From Nesterenkonia natronophila (GTDB lineage Bacteria; Actinomycetota; Actinomycetes; Actinomycetales; Micrococcaceae), in NCBI RefSeq assembly GCF_003595215.1, contig NZ_QYZP01000001.1, positions 558,001-622,000 of the forward strand: a stretch of DNA of 64,000 bases, written 5' to 3'. The position numbers were made by a program, and so were the translations under genes. The notes under the pieces were generated by a model. That model did not search any database, was not told the origin of the DNA, and saw only the letters and a list, made by a program, of their open reading frames with translations. This document shows positions 37,708 to 46,150 of the stretch, piece after piece; positions within the stretch are counted from its first letter, which is position 1, and every line of letters begins with the position of its first letter.

Positions 37708-39220
37708 ATGCCAGTGAATCAGACAGGGGACCTCCCGTCAGTGGGTGGGGTCCACGGCAACAACTCCTCTGCGCTGCAGCACTCTGCGCGGCACGGTCCG
37801 CGAACAGTGCCTTTTGGCATCCGCACCTCAGGGGGTCCGACTCGGATCAACTTGGAGTGGGAATCGCTGCGGGCGTCCACAGTTCATGTCAATCATGCCG
37901 CGGAGACTTTCGTGCAGCTGAGGCAGGAGACGCTCGGCGTCTACAAAGAGTTCGCCGGCAGTGGCTTAGCGCACCTGCACTGGAAAGTTCCTGCCTGGCA
38001 CGCCCGTCTGGGTGCGTTGGTGGTATCGACCACGTCCACGGAGCAGAGCCTCATGGAGGGAGTCGCAGGGATCGAAGGCGCGCATCAGGCCTACCGAGAA
38101 ATGGAAACCACGGTCCACCAGTGGTTCCATCTAGGAATCCGTGCGGGCGAGGGGAGCATCGCACTGGAACATCTGGCCCATACCGACGGCGACAAGAGCT
38201 TCGTCTATGACTGGTTAGCCACCACGCTGGTCACCGGCGGCGGCCAGAGTGTAGCTCTGTTTCTGAAGAAGTATCCCACCCTGGAGGTCTTGCTCAGCAC
38301 GGTCATCGCAGCGGAAAAGCGCGCCGGGTTGATGCCTGCGCTGATGGGAGGCAACGAACAAGTCATCACTCCTAGAGGTCGCCCACACCTTCAGTCATCA
38401 ACCAGATGGGACGCTTGCGGGCCACCTGAAAAACGTTGGCCGAGCGGGGAATCACGGAGACATAGCAATATCAGTCATACCTCGTTCGAATATGGAGCCA
38501 GCCTATTCAGTGCACCTGCCAGGACTTGAGGCGGACGGTCCCAATTTCGGGCACGGGCGCAGCCCCCTGAGCCTGATCGACGGCTTGACCAACGACTCCG
38601 CCCATATGACCGGCGCGGTCGCGGACGCGCTCGCCGAAGTTGGCGCCCCGAAGGGAGCCGAGGTCTTCATGACGGGCTTCAGCCTCGGAGGGCTGCACGC
38701 CACCAATATGGCCAAGAGCAGAGACTTCCAGCAGGAGTACAACCTGCGCGCGGTGACCACAGTGGGCAGCCCCACCAGGAGCGGTCCCACTCGACCGGGG
38801 GTGAAAGTGACCCACCTGGAGGATGCTCGGGACCCGGTGCCGCACCTCACAGGTGACCGCCACGAACTCTCCGCCGAGCGGATGGTCATTGAGTACAACC
38901 ACCAGAACCCCGACAGCGCCGTCGAATCGATCGCCGGCTCAGCGCACACTTGGGAGCACAACCTGGATGGCATCACGCTCATGGAAGACAATGAAGCCGA
39001 CTGGCTGGACCTCGGGGAGCGGAACCACCTGGACGAATTTCGAGCTCAGCTGAGGTTCGACGCCGAGGTTGAGACATATGTGTTCGAGTCGCACTGGCAA
39101 CCCATGGACACTCCAGAGCACATAATGCCCTGGCAGGCTGGGGGCGTCAGCGACCTCGACTACCTCGGCGACGCCCTGCAGGACGGAGCTCGAGAGCTCC
39201 GTCGTCTGCCCCCGGAATGA
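37708..39220 (+). pseudogene. Helical-domain alpha/beta hydrolase, interrupted by a frameshift
   Basis: The first part (37708 to about 38370) encodes a helical, WXG/LXG-like N-terminal domain (LEWESLRASTVHVNHAAETFVQL...). The original frame then runs into unlikely sequence and stops at 38529. In the +1 frame, clear protein continues from about 38371 (LEVAHTFSHQPDGTLAGHL) without a stop to 39220, containing the nucleophile elbow GFSLGG, an Asp in EDARDPVPHLTGD and a His in AHTWEHNLDG: an alpha/beta hydrolase triad. The +1 frame has a TGA at 38342, so the break lies between 38345 and about 38375. Intact, it would be about 503 residues. It is a recent pseudogene, a sequence error, or less likely a programmed shift; no classic slippery site is visible. 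Confidence 0.7.
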
Positions 39221-39221
39221 G

Positions 39222-39611
39222 CTAGGCGCGCTGCGGCGACACCAGAAACTGGTTCAGCAGTGCGGAGACCAGTGCGACCACGATCGCGCCCAGCACAGCG
39301 TCCCAGAAGAAGCTCTCCACTACGAATTCCACGGGGGTGAACGTGGTCAGCCACGCGGTGAGCATCAGCATGAGTCCATTGATCACAATGGCGAACAGGC
39401 CCAAGGTCAGGCAGGTGATGGGCAGCGAAAGTACCGAGACAATCGGCTTGATGACCACATTCACGACACCGAAAACCGCACCGACAATGAGATATGCCAA
39501 CAGTGGCTCGACGAGGCCGTCACCCCATCCCTCGAGTCGGATTCCGGGGACTAGGAAAGCCGCAACAGCAAGCGCGAGTGCATTCAACAAAATCGCCAGT
39601 AGGATTCTCAC
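39222..39611 (-). CDS. Phage-holin-family (PF04020-type) small membrane protein
   Basis: A 129-residue protein with four hydrophobic helices, matching the Mycobacterium/actinobacterial holin-4-like family (LLNALALAVAAFLVPGIRLEGW..., AYLIVGAVFGVVNVVIKPIVSVLSLPITCLTLGLFAIVINGLMLML). These are widespread chromosomal proteins, not evidence of a prophage. GTG start; the start codon is only 15 bases from that of the divergent aminotransferase gene, so each promoter would lie inside the other gene. Confidence 0.85.
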   Translation of the reverse strand: MRILLAILLNALALAVAAFLVPGIRLEGWGDGLVEPLLAYLIVGAVFGVVNVVIKPIVSVLSLPITCLTLGLFAIVINGLMLMLTAWLTTFTPVEFVVESFFWDAVLGAIVVALVSALLNQFLVSPQRA

Positions 39612-39626
39612 AGAACGAATCTTCTC

Positions 39627-40760
39627 ATGGCCACTGGACAGCTAGGAATTGCCGTGCACACAACATCCCCCATCGCGCCGCGCGAAGCGGTCGCTGCCCT
39701 GCCCGCCTACAGCGCAGGAAAACCGCCGCAAGCTGCGGAGGGCTACACCCCATACAAGCTCTCCTCGAATGAAAACCCACTGGGCCCAGTACCTGCTGCT
39801 GCTCAGGCAGTTCGCGATGTCAACACACTTCACCGGTACCCCAACCCAGGGGCAGAAGCGCTGCGCGCAGCCCTGGCCGAACACTTAGACGTCCCGTTGG
39901 AAGACATTGTCACCGGCGCCGGAAGTCTCGGTGCTCTGACGCAGCTCATCAGTGCATTCGCCGGCACAGGTAACGATGGCCAGAGGGACGAGGTCATCTA
40001 CGCTTGGCGCTCCTTCGAGGCTTACCCGATTGTGGTGCGCACAGCCGGCGCGCAGGACGTCCCTGTTCCGGTGATGACCGATGGCAGACACGACTTGGCG
40101 GCTATGACTGAGGCGGTGACCGACCGCACCAGGGTCATCCTGCTCTGCACTCCCAACAACCCCACCGGGCCAGCTCTGACTCATGCGGAAGTGACAGCTT
40201 TCCTCGAAAGTGTCCCCTCCCATGTGATTGTGGTCATCGACGAGGCCTATCTCGAGTTTGTTCGTTGTGCAGACCCGGTGGACGCGCTAGCCCTCTACCG
40301 CGAACACCCGAACGTGGTGGTCCTGCGTACGTTCTCGAAAGCTCACGGGTTGGCAGGGCTTCGGGTGGGCTACGCCATTGGCCAGCCCACGGTCACCGAG
40401 CACCTGCGGAAAGTCGCGGTGCCGTTTGCCGTCAGCGCGGTCGCTGAAGCTGCGGCAGTGGCGTCCCTGCAGCACCTAGATAAGGTCCACCAGCGAGTGC
40501 AGACCATCGTGCAGGAACGGGAGCGGGTGGTCACCGCTTTGAGCCAGGCCGGATGGACTATTCCCGAAACTCAGGCCAACTTCGTATGGCTCCCGCTGGG
40601 CCGAGCGGCTGTCGACTTCGCTCAGGCGGCAGGTGCGCAGGCACTGGCAGTGCGTCCCTTTGACGGAGAAGGAGTTCGAGTCAGCATCGGGGAGCCGGAG
40701 GCCAATGACCGTTTCATCGAGTTGTGCAGAACCTACAGCGGCGGCCCTGAACTCGCCTGA
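39627..40760 (+). CDS. HisC-like aminotransferase (histidinol-phosphate or aromatic amino acid)
   Basis: A 377-residue PLP enzyme of the HisC/Pat group: YKLSSNENPLGP near residue 46, HRYPNPGAEALRAALAEHL, CTPNNPTGPALT, VVIDEAYLEFV and PLP-Lys in TFSKAHGLAGLRVGYA. It lies just before the oxoacid dehydrogenase genes, not in a his operon, so an aromatic or branched-chain aminotransferase role is as likely as histidine synthesis. The ATG at 39627 has no good ribosome-binding site; a GTG at 39654 is an alternative start. Confidence 0.88.
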   Translation: MATGQLGIAVHTTSPIAPREAVAALPAYSAGKPPQAAEGYTPYKLSSNENPLGPVPAAAQAVRDVNTLHRYPNPGAEALRAALAEHLDVPLEDIVTGAGSLGALTQLISAFAGTGNDGQRDEVIYAWRSFEAYPIVVRTAGAQDVPVPVMTDGRHDLAAMTEAVTDRTRVILLCTPNNPTGPALTHAEVTAFLESVPSHVIVVIDEAYLEFVRCADPVDALALYREHPNVVVLRTFSKAHGLAGLRVGYAIGQPTVTEHLRKVAVPFAVSAVAEAAAVASLQHLDKVHQRVQTIVQERERVVTALSQAGWTIPETQANFVWLPLGRAAVDFAQAAGAQALAVRPFDGEGVRVSIGEPEANDRFIELCRTYSGGPELA

Positions 40761-40772
40761 AACAATGAGCCC

Positions 40773-41930
40773 ATGGGAGACGTGGATCACATGAGCGGCG
40801 TTGAGTTGGCAGATCCAGTCCCGGTGCAGCTACTTGCTGAGGACGGCACGTTCACAGAGCATCCGACCTTCAGCCGATTTATCGAGGGCCTCGACGGCGA
40901 GGCTCTCCGTGGGCTGTACCGGCACATGGTGCTTGAGCGTCGGTTCGATACCGAGGCGACATCGTTGCAAAGACAGGGCATGCTAGCGCTGTGGGTGCCG
41001 GCGCTGGGCCAGGAAGCGGCGCAGACCGGTGCGATTGCCGCTCTTGACTCCAAGGACCGGGTCTTTCCGACTTACCGGGAACATGCCATGGCACTGTACC
41101 GGGGTATCAAACCCGAAGAACTGATGGGCATGTTCCGAGCCACCAGACATACTGGTTGGAACCCGCACACCTACAACTTCAACGGCTATTCGGTGGTACT
41201 GGCGTCCCAGGTGATGCATGCCGTCGGTTGGGCGATGGGGATAAAACAGGATGTGGCGACCGGGGCGCTGAAGGAGGGTCGAGCGGAGAATGAAATCGTG
41301 CTGGCCTGCCTAGGCGATGGTGCGACCAGCCAGGGGGATGCGCACGAGTCCATGGTGTTTGCCAGCTCCTACGGGCTTCCCGTCCTGTACTTCATCCAGA
41401 ACAACCACTGGGCGATTTCGGTGCCGCAGCAGACCCAGTCACGAACGCCGTTGGCCCATCGAGCAGCGGGATACGGCTTCGAAGGCATACGGGTGGACGG
41501 TAACGACGTGCTGGCCACGTACGCGGTGACGCAGTACATGGCCGAGCAGATGCGTGCTGGAGCCGGGCCGAAACTTGTTGAAGCCGTCACATACCGGATG
41601 GGTGCGCACACCACCGCCGATGACCCCACGAAGTATCGAAGCCAGGACGAGCTGGAGGTCTGGAAGCGCAGGGACCCGATCGCGCGCTATCGCACCTGGT
41701 TGGAGGCCCAGTCAGTTCTTGACGCCGAGACTGCCCAGGAAGTGGATCAGGAGGCGGCAGAGCTCGCCAAAGACCTGCGAACTGCCGTGCACTCTATGGA
41801 GTCCGTGCCCCTCGAGCGGGTCTTCGACACTGTGTATGCCGAGCCGCATCGCCAAGTCGAGGTGGAGAAGGCGTGGTTGAAAGACTATGAAGCAGGCTTC
41901 GCTGAGGAGGGGCGGGTGGCTGACCAGTGA
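40773..41930 (+). CDS. 2-oxoacid dehydrogenase E1 component, alpha subunit
   Basis: Thiamine-diphosphate-dependent alpha subunit of a pyruvate or branched-chain 2-oxoacid dehydrogenase. The ThDP motif GDGATSQGDAHESM...QNNHWAIS is complete, and the N-terminal LQRQGMLALWVPALGQEAAQ is typical of this group. It is 385 residues. The start lies 12 bases after the HisC-like gene; AACAAT is six bases before the ATG. It overlaps the beta-subunit gene by four bases, so the three complex genes form an operon. The neighbouring valine-pathway genes favour branched-chain substrates, by inference. Confidence 0.92.
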   Translation: MGDVDHMSGVELADPVPVQLLAEDGTFTEHPTFSRFIEGLDGEALRGLYRHMVLERRFDTEATSLQRQGMLALWVPALGQEAAQTGAIAALDSKDRVFPTYREHAMALYRGIKPEELMGMFRATRHTGWNPHTYNFNGYSVVLASQVMHAVGWAMGIKQDVATGALKEGRAENEIVLACLGDGATSQGDAHESMVFASSYGLPVLYFIQNNHWAISVPQQTQSRTPLAHRAAGYGFEGIRVDGNDVLATYAVTQYMAEQMRAGAGPKLVEAVTYRMGAHTTADDPTKYRSQDELEVWKRRDPIARYRTWLEAQSVLDAETAQEVDQEAAELAKDLRTAVHSMESVPLERVFDTVYAEPHRQVEVEKAWLKDYEAGFAEEGRVADQ

Positions 41931-42970
41931 GCGCCGAGTCCGCAGCACACACCGAGCAGAAGGAATCTGTGTCCACTCCCACCCAGATGCCGCTGGCCAA
42001 AGCCATCAACCGTGCCCTAGCCGACGAACTCACGGCTGACCCAAAGACGCTACTCATCGGCGAAGACATCGGTGCGCTGGGTGGCGTATTCCGGGTGACA
42101 GACAAATTGCAGGCCGAGTTTGGTCCAGACCGCATCATCGACTCGCCCTTGGCCGAATCGGGAATCATTGGGTCCTGCATCGGCTTGGCGATGCGCGGGT
42201 ACCGTCCGGTCGCTGAGATTCAGTTTGACGGTTTCGTGTTTCCAGCGTTCAACCAGATCACCACTCAGCTTGCTAAAATCCATAATCGCACTGATGGGGC
42301 AGTGCCTATGCCGGTGACCATCCGATTGCCCTACGGCGGGCACATCGGTTCCATTGAACATCACTCAGAGTCACCTGAGGCACTCTTCGCACACACTGCG
42401 GGGCTGCGTATCGTGACCCCATCGAACCCCCACGATGCCTATTGGATGACCCGCCAGGCGATCAACAGCACCGACCCGGTGATTGTGCTCGAGCCCAAGC
42501 GCCGCTACTGGCTGAAGGGCACGGTAGACCTCGATACCCCTGCCCCCGACGCCTTTACGGCGCAAGTGCTGCGCAAGGGCACCGATGTCACGCTGGCTAC
42601 ATACGGGCCACTGGTGCCGGTCGCATTGGCAGCTGCTGAAGTGGCAGCCGGCCAGGGCCGCAGTGTGGAAGTTATCGACGTCCGCTCGATCAGTCCACTC
42701 GATGATGAGGCCATAGCGCGCTCGGCGGCGAAGACTCAGCGCCTTGTCGTCGCTCATGAAGCCCCGACATTCGGTGGCTTCGGCGCTGAGATAGCCGCGC
42801 GGGTCTCCGAGCGGGCCTACCACCGCCTAGCGGCTCCAGTGCTGAGGGTGGGCGGATTCCACATGCCGTACCCGCCCTCCGGGCAGGAACAACGCTACCT
42901 GCCAGACATCGATCGCATGCTCGAAGCCTTGGAGCGCAGTTTTGTCTACGCGAGCGAAGGGGGTCGCTGA
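41927..42970 (+). CDS. 2-oxoacid dehydrogenase E1 component, beta subunit
   Basis: A 347-residue transketolase-fold subunit that completes the E1 heterotetramer: ALADELTADPKTLLIGEDIGALGGVFRVT, SPLAESGIIGSCIGLAMRG, PYGGHIGSIEHHSESPEALFAH and LEPKRRYW are characteristic. GTG start overlapping the alpha subunit stop; the gene end overlaps the E2 ATG by one base. No dihydrolipoamide dehydrogenase gene is in the cluster, so E3 must be supplied from elsewhere. Confidence 0.93.
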   Translation: MSAESAAHTEQKESVSTPTQMPLAKAINRALADELTADPKTLLIGEDIGALGGVFRVTDKLQAEFGPDRIIDSPLAESGIIGSCIGLAMRGYRPVAEIQFDGFVFPAFNQITTQLAKIHNRTDGAVPMPVTIRLPYGGHIGSIEHHSESPEALFAHTAGLRIVTPSNPHDAYWMTRQAINSTDPVIVLEPKRRYWLKGTVDLDTPAPDAFTAQVLRKGTDVTLATYGPLVPVALAAAEVAAGQGRSVEVIDVRSISPLDDEAIARSAAKTQRLVVAHEAPTFGGFGAEIAARVSERAYHRLAAPVLRVGGFHMPYPPSGQEQRYLPDIDRMLEALERSFVYASEGGR

Positions 42971-44400
42971 TGAGTCAGACCTTCAACCTGCCTGATGTCG
43001 GGGAGGGCCTCACAGAAGCCGAGATAGTCTCGTGGCATGTCTCGACGGGCGATTCCGTCGAGGTCAACGACGTCATCTGTGAGATTGAGACTGCCAAATC
43101 ACTGGTAGAGCTTCCGGTCCCCTTCTCCGGAACAGTCAAAGAACTCATGGTCCGTGAGGGCGAGACGATCGAAGTCGGTCAGCCGCTGATCCGTATCAGT
43201 GCCGCAGATTCCGGTGCAGAGGAGTCTCCGAGCGCGACTGATCTCACAACCGCCGAGCCCCAGACGGGCTCTGCGGCTGCTGAAAGTTCCAACAAAGCAC
43301 CGGCGGAGGACGAGCAGAAGAGCGCAGGGCGCGCCGAAAACGCCGACGAAGAGCAGAATCAGGCACTGGTGGGTTCAGGGCCGAAAGCCGACGCTCCCAA
43401 AGCTCGGGCGCGCACGCGACCAGCGGATCTCGATCTCATCGATATCTCCGATCTTGACCTCCCTCCCGGAAGTGACCAGCCGGCAGGTCGGTCTGTCAGC
43501 AGGGCGGGACTCGGAGGTCGTTCGGCCGCCGAGATGGTCCGCGCGGCCACTCCACCAGTCCGGGCTCTGGCCAAGAGGTTCGGATTAGACGTCGCCCAGT
43601 TGGTAGGGACCGGGCCAGACGGGCGGATCACCCGCGACGACGTGGAAACCCAGGCTCACCACGCATCTGATCGCGTTTCCGGCACCGAGGCTGTGTCGCT
43701 GTACGAGGGGCCCCGAGAAGAGCAGGTTCGAGTCCGCGGCGTGCGGAAGGCTACAGCGCTGAACGTCGCGGCCTCCGCCTCAGAGGTCCCCCACGTGTCA
43801 GTGTTCAAGGAAGTGGACGTGACGCGCACCATGGAGCTCCGGTCAGCGCTCCGCAGCGATCCCTCGTATCAGAACCTCAATGTTTCGCCCATGCTTTTCG
43901 CTGCCCAAGCGATCATCAGGGCTGCCAGGAAGAACCCCCAGGTTAACGCGACCTGGCATGAGTCCCACTACACGCTGTGCAACTACGTCAACCTCGGCAT
44001 CGCCGCGGCCACACCTCGAGGTCTGGTAGTTCCCGTTATCCATGACGCTCATGCCTACACCCCGCAGGGACTCGCCGCTGCGATCACTGCGCTGACGTCC
44101 GATGCCCGAGAGGGCAAGACCACGCCAGCTCAGATGCAAGGTGGGACGATCTCCATCACCAACATCGGATCGCTCGGACTGGACTTCGGCACACCGATCC
44201 TTCCCCCGGGACAGGCTTCCATAGTGGTGCTGGGGGCAGTGCGCACCAAACCCTGGATCGTTGAGGGGCAGGTTGTTCCGCGGCAGATCATGACGGTCGG
44301 CGGTTCGTTTGATCATCGCCTCATCGACGGCGACCTCGCCGGAGCCTTTATCTCAGATGTTGCCTCGGTCATGGAAGAACCAGGACTTCTGATCACCTGA
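42970..44400 (+). CDS. 2-oxoacid dehydrogenase E2 component (dihydrolipoamide acyltransferase)
   Basis: A 476-residue core subunit of the complex. One lipoyl domain (residues 1-80) with lipoylated Lys43 in IETAKSLVELPVP, a long charged linker, an E3/E1-binding domain at about 195-230 (TPPVRALAKRFGLDVAQLVGTG), and a C-terminal acyltransferase with SFDHRLIDGDLAGAF. The single lipoyl domain and ETAKSxVELP wording are commoner in branched-chain E2 than pyruvate E2. Translation is coupled to E1 beta by the TGATG overlap. Confidence 0.93.
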   Translation: MSQTFNLPDVGEGLTEAEIVSWHVSTGDSVEVNDVICEIETAKSLVELPVPFSGTVKELMVREGETIEVGQPLIRISAADSGAEESPSATDLTTAEPQTGSAAAESSNKAPAEDEQKSAGRAENADEEQNQALVGSGPKADAPKARARTRPADLDLIDISDLDLPPGSDQPAGRSVSRAGLGGRSAAEMVRAATPPVRALAKRFGLDVAQLVGTGPDGRITRDDVETQAHHASDRVSGTEAVSLYEGPREEQVRVRGVRKATALNVAASASEVPHVSVFKEVDVTRTMELRSALRSDPSYQNLNVSPMLFAAQAIIRAARKNPQVNATWHESHYTLCNYVNLGIAAATPRGLVVPVIHDAHAYTPQGLAAAITALTSDAREGKTTPAQMQGGTISITNIGSLGLDFGTPILPPGQASIVVLGAVRTKPWIVEGQVVPRQIMTVGGSFDHRLIDGDLAGAFISDVASVMEEPGLLIT

Positions 44401-44456
44401 ACTTCCTCCAGCAGATCACGGAGTCGGCTGCTCAGCAGAACTTTACGACCCCACGC

Positions 44457-45146
44457 CTAGTCCAAATTCTGGATCGTCAGCGGGCTGGTCTCCTCCAGGC
44501 CCAGTTGCGCTGACAGCGGCGCTTCGTCCAAGAGGACTTCGGCTTCAGGCGCGCCGGTGGCCGCCCGGGCGGTCGCCTCGATCTGTTTCAGGATCTGCCA
44601 CGATTGGCAGATGCTTGTGCTGCCCGCACTGCCGGTGAGACTCACGGTGACAACGTCGCCATCGTGCTCTGCCCCGGTCACCTCCAGGCCGGAAGATGCC
44701 AGGGGGTTGAGAAAAGCCGGGTCGCCGTGCTGGGAGGTGTCCATAGCCAGCAGGTACTCCAATGCTGACGTCGTGGGGTCTTCGGTCACTATGGGCACAG
44801 TCTGCATCACCGAGATGTAGTCCTGGCAGCCGAACATGTTAGTTCGAGCAACCTGATGACTGTGTGGTTGATCGGGCCGATACTCATCGTCAGACTCATA
44901 GATCTCCCAGTCATATCCAGGAGGGCTGACGAGGCCAATTGGAAGGGAGACGGTTTCATCATCGTCGAAAGCTGGTTCTGGCAACGGATCGTCCGGAGGA
45001 TCCTGCTCTGCGGTGTCCTGGTTCCCTTCTTTCGACTCTGTATCGGATTCATTGTCGGCTGAGTCACCATCACAGGCGGAGACGCCGAGGAGTGCCAGCA
45101 CCGCGAATGCGGAAACGGCTACGCGCAGGGAAGGACCGGAAGTCAT
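44457..45146 (-). CDS. Hypothetical lipoprotein
   Basis: A 229-residue exported lipoprotein with signal MTSGPSLRVAVSAFAVLALLGVSAC (Cys25), an acidic Asp/Glu/Ser-rich linker to about residue 65 and a globular domain with two cysteines (FGCQDYI, STSICQSW) that could pair. I do not recognise the family. On the coding strand TATCCT lies six bases before the ATG without a ribosome-binding site, matching the leaderless pattern of the window. It separates the dehydrogenase operon from the CitE-like gene. Confidence 0.75.
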   Translation of the reverse strand: MTSGPSLRVAVSAFAVLALLGVSACDGDSADNESDTESKEGNQDTAEQDPPDDPLPEPAFDDDETVSLPIGLVSPPGYDWEIYESDDEYRPDQPHSHQVARTNMFGCQDYISVMQTVPIVTEDPTTSALEYLLAMDTSQHGDPAFLNPLASSGLEVTGAEHDGDVVTVSLTGSAGSTSICQSWQILKQIEATARAATGAPEAEVLLDEAPLSAQLGLEETSPLTIQNLD

Positions 45147-45255
45147 AGCACCAGGATACGAGTCGGCTGGGAAGCAGGCCGAATCCTAAGCAGTTGGAAC
45201 TATTGGTGGGTCATTGTCTAGGCCCGCTCAGAAGCGTCTCGGGTAGGGTGAGACC

Positions 45256-46101
45256 ATGCCTATCAGGAACCGTCGAGCGGCCGCGCTGCCTGCCAAGCTC
45301 TCCCGCTCATGGCTGCTCATTAACTCTGCCAAAGAGGAAGATTTTGCACCGGGGTTGGCCAGTGAAGCCGATTCGGTGATCTTTGATCTTGAGGCCTCCG
45401 TCCCGGACGACCTCAAAGCGTCTGCCCGGGACTCGGTGATGAAAGCTCTCAACGGCGGCATGACGGCCTGGGTGCGGATTAGCCCCACGACCAGCCAGCA
45501 TTGGGAGGATGACGTGGCTGCGCTGTCCAAAGCTGACGGATTGCGCGGAGTCATGTTGGCGGAGACGGAGCGCCCAGATCAGGTGACGTATACAGCAATG
45601 CGACTTCGAGCGGGCACGCCGGTCATCGCGCTGGTGGAGTCAGCACTCGGGGTTGAGAACGCTACGCAGATCGCCTCAGCACCCGGCACCTTCCGTCTCG
45701 CCTTCGGCACCAATGATTTCCGAAAGGACGTGGGAGTCTCCGCGGACCCAATGGCGCTGGCTTATGCGCGCTCCAGACTCGTGGTCGCTTCTCGTGTCGG
45801 CGGCCTGCCCGGTGCTATCGATGGCCCCACTGAAGTGAACGCTGACGAGTCGGCAATCACTCAGGCATGCCAGGTGACTGCCGACATGGGCATGACTGGG
45901 AAGTTGTCGCTCAACCGGGCGCAAGTGGAACTGGTCAACCGGGGACTCAGCCCTTCAGAGGATGAGGTAGCTTGGGCTTTGGAGTTGATTGCTGCCCATG
46001 AGAGCGGAGCTTCCATCGGGGACGGCTCCTATCTGCCGCGGCTGGCCCGCGCCCAGAAGATCGCGTCCCTGGCTGACTCGTACGGCTTGTGGAACGCTTA
46101 G
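45256..46101 (+). CDS. HpcH/HpaI aldolase-family CoA ester lyase (CitE-like)
   Basis: A 281-residue TIM-barrel protein of the CitE/malyl-CoA lyase family. Recognisable parts are SEADSVIFDLEASVPDDLKASARDS, ALVESALGVENATQIAS and LAFGTNDFRKDVG. Two usual active-site positions deviate: DLEDxV reads DLEASV, and the MLPK motif reads MLAE. It may therefore have an altered reaction. TAGGGT lies six bases before the ATG and there is no ribosome-binding site. The next gene, 49 bases on, encodes 3-hydroxyisobutyryl-CoA hydrolase, suggesting CoA-ester metabolism in amino acid breakdown. Confidence 0.83.
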   Translation: MPIRNRRAAALPAKLSRSWLLINSAKEEDFAPGLASEADSVIFDLEASVPDDLKASARDSVMKALNGGMTAWVRISPTTSQHWEDDVAALSKADGLRGVMLAETERPDQVTYTAMRLRAGTPVIALVESALGVENATQIASAPGTFRLAFGTNDFRKDVGVSADPMALAYARSRLVVASRVGGLPGAIDGPTEVNADESAITQACQVTADMGMTGKLSLNRAQVELVNRGLSPSEDEVAWALELIAAHESGASIGDGSYLPRLARAQKIASLADSYGLWNA

Positions 46102-46150
46102 CCTGACGCATCGTTCCGATGCGGTCTGACCAGAGAACAAGGAGGTTCTG

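Noticed and set aside
38345-38400. Programmed ribosomal frameshift
   Set aside because: No slippery heptamer or CUU-stop type +1 site could be seen; mutation or sequence error is simpler.
39222-39611. Prophage trace based on the holin-like gene
   Set aside because: This protein family is widespread on chromosomes and no other phage genes are near.
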